The position numbers and the translations under genes are program-made. This document shows, piece by piece, positions 34,359 to 43,883 of a stretch of DNA of 64,000 nucleotides (positions within the stretch are counted from its first letter, which is position 1; every line of letters starts with the position of its first letter). The DNA is taken from positions 1 through 64,000 of the forward strand of contig NZ_JACVVP010000022.1 of NCBI RefSeq assembly GCF_014534745.1, given 5' to 3'. The notes below the pieces were generated by a model, which did not search any database, was not told the DNA's origin, and saw only the letters and a program-made list of their open reading frames with translations. Origin of the DNA: Flammeovirga sp. EKP202. Lineage in GTDB: Bacteria; Bacteroidota; Bacteroidia; Cytophagales; Flammeovirgaceae.

Positions 34359-36179
34359 ATGCCAAAAAATAATCATCTTAAAGACTCCCCCCTTTTAATT
34401 GAAGGAGCTTGGGAAGTGTGTAACCAAGTAGGTGGGATCTATACAGTAATCAAGTCAAAAATATTAAACGTTCTCTCTTCTTTTGGAGATGATAACTATT
34501 GTTTGATAGGTCCTTACATCAATAGCAATGTATCCGCGATTTTTGAACCAATTTCTGATGAGGGTAATGACTTAGTTTCTAGAACCGTACGTTCACTAAG
34601 AGCTCGTGGATATGAAGTAAATTATGGAAGATGGTTAGTTTCGGGACGCCCAAGAGTGGTACTTTTTAATCCCTATAATGAAGCTTGGAAACTTACTGAC
34701 ATAAAAAAATCAAATTGGGAAAGCCATAATATCCCTTCTTTTGACGGAGATGATCTCTTCGATCAAACAATCATGTTGGCAAGTCAAATTACTGACTTCT
34801 TCCAAGAACTACATGACCAAAACCAGCATCAACAAAAGGTGATCGCACACATGCACGAATGGATGGCAGGTATTCCGATTCCAGAAATCAGAAGAAGAAA
34901 CTTAGACATCAAATGTGTATTCACCACTCACGCTACTTTACTTGGTAGATACTTAGCAATGAACGACCCTGGATTCTATGACAACTTAGAAAAAGGGATC
35001 TACGACTGGGAGAAAGAAGCCACTCACTTCAATATTCTTCCTCAAGTTGCCATTGAAAGGGCTGCTGCACATGGTGCACACACTTTCACAACGGTAAGTA
35101 GATTGACTGCTATTGAATGTAAATACCTATTAGGTAGAGATACTGATGCTATTGTTCCTAATGGTATCAATGTCAATCGTTTTGAGGCATTACATGAATC
35201 TCAAAACCTTCATCAGGTTTATAAAGAAAAGATACATGAGTTTGTGATGGGGCATTTCTTCCAATCTTACTCATTTGATCTTGATAATACTTTATACTTC
35301 TTTACTTCAGGTAGATACGAATTTAAAAATAAAGGTTTTGATTTAACACTAGAAGCATTGGCTCGTCTGAACCATAAACTTCGTGTGAACAATATCAATA
35401 AAACGGTTGTTACTTTCTTCATTACTAAGAAAGAATACAACTCCATAAACCCTCTAGAGCTAGAGTCAAGAGCAGTATTAGGTGAAATTAGAAAAATCTG
35501 TGATGCTATGGAGCGATCTGTAGGGGAAAGATTATTCTATATGGCTTCTAAAGGAGATACTTATTCTACTCCTTCTATTGAGGATCTAATTCCAGAAAGT
35601 TTAAGACTTCAATTAAGAAGAACTGTCCAATCATGGAAAACGGATCGTTTACCTTTCCTTACTACTCATAACCTACAAGATGACAGTAAAGATGATATCC
35701 TAAACTTTGCACGTTCTTCAGGGTTATTAAACTTTGAGGGAGATAGAGTGAAATTAGTGTACCATCCAGATTTCGTTTCTTCAATGAACCCTCTCTTTGG
35801 TATTGATTATGATGACTTCGTAAGAGGATGTCACCTTGGGGTTTTCCCTTCTTACTATGAGCCTTGGGGTTATACTCCAATGGAATGTGTTGCTAGAGGT
35901 ATTCCTGCTGTTACTTCTGATTTGGCAGGTTTTGGTGATTTCGTCATCAATGATCTTAAGAGAACACGAGTTGAAGGTATTGAGGTAATTCATAGAAAGC
36001 ATAGTGATTACTCTCACTCTGCTGAAGAATTAGCTAACTTTATGTATGATTTCGTGACGACTGAAAGAAGAGATCGAATCTCTCAAAGAAGTGCAGTAGA
36101 GCAAAGTTCTATTCACTTTGACTGGGATGCTTTATATGATTATTATATCAAAGCGTACCAAATCTCACTAGAGCGTTAA
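34359..36179 (+). CDS. Glycogen synthase, eukaryote-type (GT3)
   Basis: A 606-residue GT-B enzyme of family GT3, which transfers glucose from a nucleotide sugar to glycogen. It starts PLLIEGAWEVCNQVGGIYTV, the GT3 N-terminal loop, and later shows HMHEWMAG, TTHATLLGRYL, PNGINVNRF, the region FFTSGRYEFKNKGFDLTLEAL and YYEPWGYTPMECVARGIP near the C-terminus. The family is otherwise known from fungi and animals, and is frequent in Bacteroidetes; it lacks the regulatory C-terminal phosphorylation tail of the eukaryotic enzymes. It has its own promoter and terminator. Confidence 0.93.
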   Translation: MPKNNHLKDSPLLIEGAWEVCNQVGGIYTVIKSKILNVLSSFGDDNYCLIGPYINSNVSAIFEPISDEGNDLVSRTVRSLRARGYEVNYGRWLVSGRPRVVLFNPYNEAWKLTDIKKSNWESHNIPSFDGDDLFDQTIMLASQITDFFQELHDQNQHQQKVIAHMHEWMAGIPIPEIRRRNLDIKCVFTTHATLLGRYLAMNDPGFYDNLEKGIYDWEKEATHFNILPQVAIERAAAHGAHTFTTVSRLTAIECKYLLGRDTDAIVPNGINVNRFEALHESQNLHQVYKEKIHEFVMGHFFQSYSFDLDNTLYFFTSGRYEFKNKGFDLTLEALARLNHKLRVNNINKTVVTFFITKKEYNSINPLELESRAVLGEIRKICDAMERSVGERLFYMASKGDTYSTPSIEDLIPESLRLQLRRTVQSWKTDRLPFLTTHNLQDDSKDDILNFARSSGLLNFEGDRVKLVYHPDFVSSMNPLFGIDYDDFVRGCHLGVFPSYYEPWGYTPMECVARGIPAVTSDLAGFGDFVINDLKRTRVEGIEVIHRKHSDYSHSAEELANFMYDFVTTERRDRISQRSAVEQSSIHFDWDALYDYYIKAYQISLER

Positions 36180-36207
36180 TACTTACCTCTTAGGGTAATG
36201 AAAATAT

Positions 36208-36246
36208 AAAAGCCGGTTAATACTACTATTGACCGGCTTTCTTTTT
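36208..36246. terminator. Bidirectional terminator between glycogen synthase and acyl-CoA dehydrogenase genes
   Basis: A 14-bp stem AAAGCCGGTTAATA with TATTGACCGGCTTT (one G-U pair), loop of 4, followed by CTTTTTT on the plus strand and TTTTATATTTTC on the minus strand. Confidence 0.88.
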
Positions 36247-37388
36247 TAATCTTTCAAGATACTCCTTGAAATTACAATTTTTTGAATCTCAGACGTTCCT
36301 TCATAAATCTGAGTAATTTTAGCATCCCGCATTAGTCGTTCTACATGATATTCTTTCACGTAACCGTAACCACCATGTACCTGAACTGCTTCTACCGTTA
36401 CATCCATTGCAACCTCTGATGCATATAATTTTGCCATGGCAGATGCTTCACTATAATCTTCTCCTTGGTCTTTTAACCATGCGGCTTTATACACTAAATG
36501 CCTTGCAGCTTCTATTTTTGTAGCCATATCAGCTAACTTAAAAGCAATAGCTTGGTGCTCGCTAATTGGTTTACCAAATGTTTTCCTTTCTTTAGAATAT
36601 TTTAGAGCCAACTCATAGGCTCCTGCCGCGATACCTAAAGCTTGTGCAGCAATACCAATTCGACCTCCATTTAATGTTCCCATTGCGAACTTAAAGCCAA
36701 ACCCATCTTCTCCAACTCGGTTTTCTTTTGGTACTTTTACGTCAGTAAAACTCAACATGTGCGTATCCGAACCTCTGATCCCCAACTTATCTTCCTTCTT
36801 CCCCACAACGAATCCTTCCATTCCTTTTTCTACAATAAGGCAATTAATTCCTTTATGCCCTTTTTCACGATCAGTCTGAGCAATCACTAGATAAATCGAG
36901 GCTGAATTTCCATTGGTAATCCAGTTTTTGGTACCATTCAAAAGATAATGATCGCCTTGGTCAATGGCTTCTGTCACTTGAGAAGTTGCATCACTCCCCG
37001 CCTCAGGTTCAGACAAACAAAAGGCTCCAATAGCCTCTCCAGAGCACAATCTCGGCAAATACTTTTTCTTTTGTTCTTCAGTACCATACTTTTCTAACCC
37101 CCAACAAACTAAAGAGTTATTTACTGACATCGATACAGAAGCCGAAGCGTCGATTTTAGAAATTTCTTCCATCGCCAATACATATGAGATGGTATCCATA
37201 CCTCCTCCTCCATATGCAGGGTCAACCATCATAGACATAAAGCCTAATTCCCCCATTTGACGTACTTGCTGAGCAGGGAATCGTTGTTCAGTGTCTCTTT
37301 CGATGACTCCTTCTAATAATTCAGACTGAGCGAAATCGCGAGCAGCATCTTTCACTGCTTGCTGCTCTTCTGTTAGTTTAAAATTCAT
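36246..37388 (-). CDS. Acyl-CoA dehydrogenase
   Basis: A 380-residue flavoenzyme of fatty acid or branched-chain acyl-CoA oxidation. Visible marks: N-terminal helix MNFKLTEEQQAVKDAARDFA, CLSEPEAGSDATSQ (FAD and substrate binding), YLLNGTKNWITNG, KLGIRGSDTHMLSF, ERKTFGKPISEHQAI and the late catalytic glutamate in KITQIYEGTSEIQKIVIS, at the position used by short- and branched-chain enzymes. The length and motifs are closest to the short-chain/butyryl-CoA type. It stands alone, with a shared terminator at its end. Confidence 0.93.
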   Translation of the reverse strand: MNFKLTEEQQAVKDAARDFAQSELLEGVIERDTEQRFPAQQVRQMGELGFMSMMVDPAYGGGGMDTISYVLAMEEISKIDASASVSMSVNNSLVCWGLEKYGTEEQKKKYLPRLCSGEAIGAFCLSEPEAGSDATSQVTEAIDQGDHYLLNGTKNWITNGNSASIYLVIAQTDREKGHKGINCLIVEKGMEGFVVGKKEDKLGIRGSDTHMLSFTDVKVPKENRVGEDGFGFKFAMGTLNGGRIGIAAQALGIAAGAYELALKYSKERKTFGKPISEHQAIAFKLADMATKIEAARHLVYKAAWLKDQGEDYSEASAMAKLYASEVAMDVTVEAVQVHGGYGYVKEYHVERLMRDAKITQIYEGTSEIQKIVISRSILKD

Positions 37389-37767
37389 GTGTAAATTGGT
37401 AAATTCTGTGTTGTGTTTATTGTGAATGTTTACTCAAATATACAAAGCTTCGTCTAAAGAAAAAGTTTTTAAGTGTGGAATAAACATTTTTAATTAAATA
37501 ATTAATGAGAATAGCTATATCAAATTAGAATAATACAATTGAAAATGGTAAAATTTAGAGATTACTATTCCATTTTTAACTTAAAAGCCAAGTAAAGTAT
37601 GATTTTAAATTTATAATAAATGAATCATTAGTTCTTGATTTAGCCTATAATTATGCATTCTGTTTATCATTTAAGTTCAAAATGAACCATTTATATTTCC
37701 TCTAATTTTGAATGCACAAAAAAAGCCTCCCGAATTCGAGAGGCTTCCATCTATAAATAAAATCTTA
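37389..37767. other. Intergenic stretch with the bamA terminator
   Basis: About 380 bases between the acyl-CoA dehydrogenase start and the bamA end. It holds the bamA terminator hairpin at 37723-37746 near one end; the rest is A+T-rich and shows no gene or RNA. Confidence 0.4.
37723..37746 (-). terminator. Rho-independent terminator after bamA
   Basis: A hairpin AAGCCTC with GAGGCTT around a short GC-rich centre, extending to a near-perfect palindrome of 24 bases. On the minus strand it ends in GGCTTTTTTTG. Confidence 0.88.
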
Positions 37768-40305
37768 TTATCTAAGTTGCTGTCCAATTGTAAAGTGGAA
37801 TTGGCTACCACTGATATCTCTCTGACCTGGAGGTGCATCGAAACCATATGCCCAGTCAATACCTAACATACCAAATGCTGGCATGAAGATACGAGCACCG
37901 AAACCTGCCGATTTGTATAAATCAAACGGGTTAAATTCATCAAATGAGGCCCAGTTGTTACCGCCTTCCATGAATCCTAATACATAAATTGTAGCAGATG
38001 GATTCAATGAAACAGGGTATCTTAATTCCATAACATATTTGTTATAAACAACACCACCTAAACCATTGGTTTCATAAGGTACGATTGAGTTGTTTTGATA
38101 ACCTCTCAAACCAATTGTCTCTGTTCCTAATAAGGCAAACTGCTGAGTAAGACCATCACCACCCATGATGAAACGTTCAAATGGTCCTAAACCTTTATCT
38201 TGATTATATGCATTCAAGAAACCCATGTGCGCTCTTGTTGCTAATACTAAGTCACCAATAATGGCTTGGTACCAAGCATTATCAAACATCCACTTGTTGT
38301 ACTCCACCCATTTGTATCTTTCTTCATCCGTAATTTCTGTTGAAGAGAAATCTTTGTCTTGGAACAATGAATATGGAGGAGTTAAACTAATACTCAATGA
38401 AATCTGAGAACCTCTACGTGGGTAGGTAGGTTGGTCAATACTGTTTCTTGAGATTGTAGTATTAAATGTGAAGTTATATGATTTACCATTATTATAATCA
38501 CCAAAACCTGTAGCAAACCAGTTATTCAAGTCATATACCATGAATGATAATGAATTGGACATTGTAAACCAGTCATCCGGCCATTTCAAACGACGACCTA
38601 ATGCTACTGTCGCTGCGTTAATTCCTAAGCTACCAATCTTTGTGTTACCACTATAAGAGTTTTGGTTTGAATAGTTATAACTTACAGTCAATGAGTTCGG
38701 TTTTCTACCACCTAACCAAGGTTCTGTGAATGAAATAGAGTAAGTCTGATATTGAATACCAGAAGCTTGCACTCTTAATTGTAGTCTTTGTCCATCACCT
38801 GCAGGAAGCGGTCTCCATTTTGAGAAGTCACCTACATTCCTTAACGAGAAGTTGTTAAAAACTAGACCTACTGTACCTACGAAACCGTAGAAACCACCCC
38901 AACCACCAGAAAGTTCGATCTGATCATTGGCCTTTTCCGTTAGTCCATACTGAATATCTACAGTACCGTTTGACATATTCGGTTTAGGTTGGATATCAAT
39001 TGTTTCAGGGTCAAAGTAACCTAAAGTGGAAAGTTCACGTTGCGTTCTGATTAAGTCGGCACGGCTAAATTTCTGACCAGGTAATGTTCTAATTTCACGA
39101 TACACAACGTGATCGGAAGTTTTAGTATTACCATTTACAATAATCTTAGAAATATACGCTTGCTCACCTTCAAAGACTCTCATTTCAATATCAACAGAGT
39201 CACCTGTTACCAATACTTCTACAGGAGTCACATTGAAGAATAAATAACCATCATCCATGTACAAAGCGGAGATATCTGCACCACTTGGGTTAAAAGATAA
39301 ACGCTTGTTCAATTCTGTTGTATTGTAAACATCTCCTGGAGAAATACCCAATACTCTAGCTAATTGTTCGTCTGTATATTTATAGTTACCTGTCCAATTA
39401 ATACTTCTATAGTAGTAACGTTTACCTTCATAAAGGTCTAGCTCTACGTTTACTAATTTCTTAGATACATCATAAACAGAATCTCTTACGATTTCAGCAT
39501 CACGGTAACCTTCTTCGTTGTAGTATTCAATTAATGATTTTTTATCATTTTCGTATTCTTCAGCAATAAACTTAGAAGGAGTAAAAATTCTACCAAAACG
39601 TTTTTCTTTCGTCTTCTTCAGTTTTCTTTTTACCTTTTTCTGAGTCAATTCTTCAACGCCTGTCAACTTTAAATCATCGATTTTAACCTTACTATTTTTG
39701 TTAACATCAATTCTCAAAATGACAGAGTTGGCTAAAACAGGATCTTTCTCACGTACAATTTTCACCTCCGTATTCTTAAAACCTTTTTCAGCGTAATGTG
39801 CTTTGATTAAGTTTTGAGTATTACGAATCATTGATTCCGTTACAATACGGCCTCTCACCAATTGTACCTTGTCTGTTAAAGTTTTTGCTTGACCTTTTTT
39901 GACACCTTCAAAGTAGAATTTTGAAAGTTTTGGTCTTTCTTTCAAGGCAATCTGAAGATAAATATCATTACCTTGAATCTCAGTGACATTAATTTGAACA
40001 TCACCAACGATACCTAGTCTCCAAAGTTTCTTTACCGCCTTACTGATAGCGTCACCTGGAATTTTAATTTTTTCCCCTACTTTAAAGCCGGCGATGTTGA
40101 TTAATGCATTTTTATCGTTAAAATCTGCACCAACAACGTCAATACCAGCGATTGTATATTCAACCGGGGTACCATAGTCAACTTTGTACTTACCACTCTG
40201 TGAACCATAGTTTGTACCAAACTGAGCATAAGTTGTAGTTATTGCGAATGTCCAAATTGAGATGAACGTTAACAGTTTAATAACTGTTTTTTTAGTTGAT
40301 ATCAT
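37768..40305 (-). CDS. bamA: Outer membrane protein assembly factor BamA
   Basis: An 845-residue outer-membrane protein that inserts beta-barrel proteins. A signal peptide (about 1-27, ending TYAQFG) is followed by five POTRA-like repeats (about 50-420; for example RIVTESMIRNTQNLIKAHYA in the second and GQKFSRADLIRTQRELSTLG in the fifth), and a 16-strand barrel (about 450-845) with the closing segment FHFTIGQQLR. The last strand ends in a charged-aromatic residue set typical of BamA. It lies 39 bases downstream of uppS on the same strand, a gene order conserved in Bacteroidetes. Confidence 0.95.
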   Translation of the reverse strand: MISTKKTVIKLLTFISIWTFAITTTYAQFGTNYGSQSGKYKVDYGTPVEYTIAGIDVVGADFNDKNALINIAGFKVGEKIKIPGDAISKAVKKLWRLGIVGDVQINVTEIQGNDIYLQIALKERPKLSKFYFEGVKKGQAKTLTDKVQLVRGRIVTESMIRNTQNLIKAHYAEKGFKNTEVKIVREKDPVLANSVILRIDVNKNSKVKIDDLKLTGVEELTQKKVKRKLKKTKEKRFGRIFTPSKFIAEEYENDKKSLIEYYNEEGYRDAEIVRDSVYDVSKKLVNVELDLYEGKRYYYRSINWTGNYKYTDEQLARVLGISPGDVYNTTELNKRLSFNPSGADISALYMDDGYLFFNVTPVEVLVTGDSVDIEMRVFEGEQAYISKIIVNGNTKTSDHVVYREIRTLPGQKFSRADLIRTQRELSTLGYFDPETIDIQPKPNMSNGTVDIQYGLTEKANDQIELSGGWGGFYGFVGTVGLVFNNFSLRNVGDFSKWRPLPAGDGQRLQLRVQASGIQYQTYSISFTEPWLGGRKPNSLTVSYNYSNQNSYSGNTKIGSLGINAATVALGRRLKWPDDWFTMSNSLSFMVYDLNNWFATGFGDYNNGKSYNFTFNTTISRNSIDQPTYPRRGSQISLSISLTPPYSLFQDKDFSSTEITDEERYKWVEYNKWMFDNAWYQAIIGDLVLATRAHMGFLNAYNQDKGLGPFERFIMGGDGLTQQFALLGTETIGLRGYQNNSIVPYETNGLGGVVYNKYVMELRYPVSLNPSATIYVLGFMEGGNNWASFDEFNPFDLYKSAGFGARIFMPAFGMLGIDWAYGFDAPPGQRDISGSQFHFTIGQQLR

Positions 40306-40344
40306 GCGTTTTGCTTGATCTCTTTTTAATATTGTCCTTGATCT

Positions 40345-41073
40345 TTATGAAAGTTGTTCACTTGTTTTACCATAACGTCTTTCACGTCCTTGGTAAGAAA
40401 AAATTGCTTCGTGTAAGGTGTTCTTCCTAAAGTCAGGCCAAAGTACATTAGTAAAAAATAATTCAGTGTAAGCAATTTCCCATAATAAGAAGTTACTCAC
40501 TCTATGTTCGCCACTAGTACGAATAAGAAGTTCGGGATCTGGCATATCTGCAGTAGACAAATAATTCTTGATCGTATCTTCATTTACTGCATCAATTTCT
40601 CCCGACTTAAATGCTTGACACATTCTTTCTGTAGCTTGAATCAAATCCCATCTACCACTATAGCTAAGTGCCAACACTAATGTTAGACCCGTATTCTCTT
40701 TGGTTAGTTGTATTGACTCCTCTAATTCTTTTTGGCAATCTCCAGGCAACTGATCTAAATCTCCAATTGCTTTTAGTCGGACATTGTTTTTCATCAACGT
40801 TTTTGTTTCAGATCGAATTGTTGATACTAACAATTTCATTAAACCTAAAACTTCGGCTTTTGGTCTATTCCAATTTTCAGTAGAAAAAGCATAAAGAGTT
40901 AAATAATCTACCCCCAATTCAGCACATCCCTCTGTTGCTTCACGTACTGCTTTTATAGCATTATTGTGTCCAAAGATTCGCTTTGCACCTTTCCCTTTAG
41001 CCCAACGTCCATTACCATCCATGATGATCGCAATATGATTAGGTACATTTGCCTTATCTAACGTGTAATCCAT
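40345..41073 (-). CDS. uppS: Undecaprenyl diphosphate synthase
   Basis: A 242-residue cis-prenyltransferase that makes the C55 lipid carrier for peptidoglycan and O-antigen synthesis. Diagnostic motifs are IAIIMDGNGRWAKGKGAKRI at the start (D and RW bind the allylic diphosphate), TLYAFSTENWNRP, and near the end DPELLIRTSGEHRVSNFLLW then YTELFFTNVLWPDF. It is first in the operon with bamA. The upstream sequence carries TATCTTTA at 41140-41150 on the minus strand, a weak match to the TAnnTTTG element. Confidence 0.95.
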   Translation of the reverse strand: MDYTLDKANVPNHIAIIMDGNGRWAKGKGAKRIFGHNNAIKAVREATEGCAELGVDYLTLYAFSTENWNRPKAEVLGLMKLLVSTIRSETKTLMKNNVRLKAIGDLDQLPGDCQKELEESIQLTKENTGLTLVLALSYSGRWDLIQATERMCQAFKSGEIDAVNEDTIKNYLSTADMPDPELLIRTSGEHRVSNFLLWEIAYTELFFTNVLWPDFRKNTLHEAIFSYQGRERRYGKTSEQLS

Positions 41074-41319
41074 TCTAAAAATTGTCTAAACAAAACTGAG
41101 CTCAGTAATCCAATCCATTTACATTACTTTGCCGAAGGGCGAAATTAAAGATAAATAGAGCAGATAACAACAAAAAACAGTTTTGAAATGAAAACTAATA
41201 GTACATATTTATCAGAATAATGTATTTTTACACAAGTTAACATTCTACATTCAATAAACTAATCCATGCTGTGCACACAGTATCAATGAGATACTATTTT
41301 TTAACACAGCAATTGCTCT

Positions 41320-41820
41320 ATGAATAGATTTTCTAACAAATTAAGCTTACTGAATAAGAAAATTGGAAGTTTTGTCTCTTATTTCTCTTTGTTGCTCATT
41401 ATCATCGTTTGCTTTGATGTGTTGATGCGATATTTTTTCAATAGTACATCCGCTTCCATAGCAGAATTAGAATGGCATTTATTTGCTTGTATCTTTCTGT
41501 TAAATGCAGGAAATACACTAAGGCAAGATAAACATGTGAGAGTTGACGCTTTCTACTCAAAGTTTTCTCAACGTACTAAGATCTACATTAATACTTTTGG
41601 TTTTCTGTTCTTTCTCACTCCTTTTTGCTTGTTAATTATTGATGCTAGTCTCCCCTACATCATCAATTCCTACAAGATTATGGAGCACTCCACTGACCCT
41701 AGCGGTCTTCCTTACCGATTTATCATTAAGGCCACAATTCCTGCAAGCATGATCTTGTTACTATTGCAAGGAATAGGTAATACAATCGAGGGACTTTATT
41801 CTTTAAAAACTACAAAATAA
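41320..41820 (+). CDS. TRAP transporter small permease (DctQ-like)
   Basis: A 166-residue protein with four membrane segments (about 17-37, 50-70, 90-110 and 130-155). The first loop EWHLFACIFLLNAGNTLRQD followed by KHVRVDAFYSKFSQRTKIYI is the DctQ signature. It partners the large permease encoded four bases downstream. TRAP transporters import organic acids driven by sodium; the periplasmic binding protein (DctP) that usually lies beside it is not within the window. Confidence 0.9.
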   Translation: MNRFSNKLSLLNKKIGSFVSYFSLLLIIIVCFDVLMRYFFNSTSASIAELEWHLFACIFLLNAGNTLRQDKHVRVDAFYSKFSQRTKIYINTFGFLFFLTPFCLLIIDASLPYIINSYKIMEHSTDPSGLPYRFIIKATIPASMILLLLQGIGNTIEGLYSLKTTK

Positions 41821-41824
41821 CAAC

Positions 41825-43132
41825 ATGCTTCTCGCTCTTCTATTTATCTGCCTATTTGGGGCTTTACTACTAGGGTATCCTGTCGCTTTTACTTTAGCAG
41901 GTGTTTCACTCATTTTTGGCTATTACACTTTTGGTGTCGACTTATTTTACTTACTTCCTCTAAGGATTTTTGGTACAATGAGTAATCAAATTCTGATTTC
42001 AGTACCCCTTTTTGTCTATATGGGTGTAATGCTTGAAAAATCTGGTATTGCTAGTCGATTACTAAACACAATGGCTATTCTTCTTGGAAAAGTAAAAGGC
42101 GGTCTTGCTATTTCGGTGGCAATTGTTGGAGCTATGCTTGCCGCTTCAACTGGTATTGTTGGGGCGACAGTTGTAACGATGGGATTAATGAGTTTACCGA
42201 GCATGCTAAAAAGGGGATATTCTGCAGAGTACTCTACAGGAATCATTGCCGCGAGTGGCACCTTAGGTCAAATTATCCCTCCTAGTATTGTCCTTATTTT
42301 AATGGGAAGTGTTATGAATATTTCAATAGGAGACTTGTTTATCGCAGCAGTTATTCCGGGAATCTTATTAGTGACTTTATATATTATATACGTATATGTT
42401 TATGCCCGTTTCAACCCTGACAAAGTGCCTTCTATTTCTAAAACTGAAATTGATGAATTTAAGAGAGCATTGAGTTTTACCTCATTATTAAAAACTTTCG
42501 TTTTACCGTTTGTCTTAATCTTAGCTGTTTTAGGTTCTATTTTTATGGGAATTGCATCTCCCACGGAAGCAGCCGGAGTGGGTGCATTAGCTGCTACTTT
42601 GCTCACTGCATTAGAAAAAAAATTAACATGGAGTGCAGTTAAAGAATCTGCACTTGAAAGTGGTTCATTAACGAGCATGGTCTTTATGATTTTGGTAGGG
42701 GCAACAGCGTTTGGACTTGTGTTTAGAGGTTTAGGAGGAGATGAAATATTAGTTGAATTTATTCAAAATGCAGATTTATCTCCATATATGTTCCTTGCTT
42801 TGGTACTCTTTGGAATTTTCTTAGCCGGTTTCTTTATTGACTTCATAGAAATCATATTTATTTTTATGCCGGTAGTCACTCCTATTTTTGCATTATATGA
42901 GCTTGACCTTTTATGGGTTGCAATATTAGTCTCTCTTAATTTACAGACTTCCTTCTTAACTCCACCTTTTGGATTCTCTCTCTTTTATCTTAAAGGTGTA
43001 GCTCCCAAAAGCATCAAAACAAGCCAAATTTATAAAGGAATCATTCCTTATATATGCATCCAACTTTTATTAATCATATTAGTGATCAGTTTCCCTAAAC
43101 TTGTGACTTACCTCCCGAATATCATGGAATAA
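41825..43132 (+). CDS. TRAP transporter large permease (DctM-like)
   Basis: A 435-residue protein with about 12 membrane segments. Typical DctM stretches are LISVPLFVYMGVMLEKSGIA, ASTGIVGATVVTMG, the first binding loop GTLGQIIPPSIVLILMGSV, and ASPTEAAGVGALAA in the second half. It is the main translocating subunit, co-operonic with the small permease. Substrate is unknown without the binding protein. A hairpin terminator follows and is shared with the convergent carotenoid operon. Confidence 0.92.
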   Translation: MLLALLFICLFGALLLGYPVAFTLAGVSLIFGYYTFGVDLFYLLPLRIFGTMSNQILISVPLFVYMGVMLEKSGIASRLLNTMAILLGKVKGGLAISVAIVGAMLAASTGIVGATVVTMGLMSLPSMLKRGYSAEYSTGIIAASGTLGQIIPPSIVLILMGSVMNISIGDLFIAAVIPGILLVTLYIIYVYVYARFNPDKVPSISKTEIDEFKRALSFTSLLKTFVLPFVLILAVLGSIFMGIASPTEAAGVGALAATLLTALEKKLTWSAVKESALESGSLTSMVFMILVGATAFGLVFRGLGGDEILVEFIQNADLSPYMFLALVLFGIFLAGFFIDFIEIIFIFMPVVTPIFALYELDLLWVAILVSLNLQTSFLTPPFGFSLFYLKGVAPKSIKTSQIYKGIIPYICIQLLLIILVISFPKLVTYLPNIME

Positions 43133-43138
43133 AAAAAG

Positions 43139-43174
43139 AGGTGGTTTGCATCTATAAAAGACTGCAAACCACCT
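43139..43174. terminator. Terminator between the TRAP permease genes and the carotenoid operon
   Basis: A perfect 12-bp stem AGGTGGTTTGCA with TGCAAACCACCT, loop of 12. On the minus strand it is followed by CTTTTTTTATTCC, so it ends the carotenoid operon strongly; the plus strand has only a weak T-run. Confidence 0.88.
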
Positions 43175-43196
43175 CCCTGTTTATATTAAGCTATTA

Positions 43197-43883
43197 CTAA
43201 GCTCTTTGCTCATAGTCGGATGAATACAAACGCATATTCCAACCTCTAAAACAAAGTAACATCATTCCTAAAAGATAGATAAAATCTTCTGCTGGAATTG
43301 TAAATACTCTAATGTTGGAAAATACTTCACTGTTATACCAAACAATTGGCTCAGGTGTAAATGAACCTGTCAGTATTCCATTAAAAATTAAAAATGGAAA
43401 AAGAGTGATTAAATAAGACCACCAAAAAGCTTGATTCAGAAATTTATACACTAATACCAATGCAATGCAAACCACATAAAAGTTGGTCGTTGAATAGGTA
43501 CCTCCGTGATAAGCTTGAGATATTGCCACACCAATAAAAAAGTAGGCGGGCAAATATGTCTTTTTTAATGTACTTGGAAAATACGCGATCACACATTCAT
43601 AAATGAACAGGAAGCAGTAAGGAATAATGAAGAAAAACATCCATTCCTCCAAAGGAAGATAAAAAAGACTTACACCTACAAGATAATCAGGATTGAAGCC
43701 CCAATACATCATATAGGTGAAAATAATATCCCAAGGAAGGTAAATTACCCCCATTGTAAAAAAAGCGGGAATAAACCTTATCCAACTTTTATAAAAAGCT
43801 ACTTTTTTGTCGAAGCTTAATAATAAAGGCCCCATCAGAGCCAGTATATTTATGATTAAATAGATATCAGACAGTGCTGGCAT
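43197..43883 (-). CDS. crtYcd: Lycopene beta-cyclase, fused CrtYcd type
   Basis: A 228-residue membrane protein with about six to seven membrane segments and two related halves of the lycopene cyclase domain. First half: YLPWDIIFTYMMYWGFNPDY and YLPLEEWMFFFIIPYCF with the catalytic-type PLEE. Second half: the corresponding PAEDFIYLLGMMLL. This is the heterodimeric CrtYc/CrtYd cyclase fused into one chain, as known from archaea and some Bacteroidetes, and unlike flavin CrtY. It closes one or both ends of lycopene to beta rings. It is the last gene of the operon and overlaps crtZ by 17 bases. Confidence 0.88.
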   Translation of the reverse strand: MPALSDIYLIINILALMGPLLLSFDKKVAFYKSWIRFIPAFFTMGVIYLPWDIIFTYMMYWGFNPDYLVGVSLFYLPLEEWMFFFIIPYCFLFIYECVIAYFPSTLKKTYLPAYFFIGVAISQAYHGGTYSTTNFYVVCIALVLVYKFLNQAFWWSYLITLFPFLIFNGILTGSFTPEPIVWYNSEVFSNIRVFTIPAEDFIYLLGMMLLCFRGWNMRLYSSDYEQRA

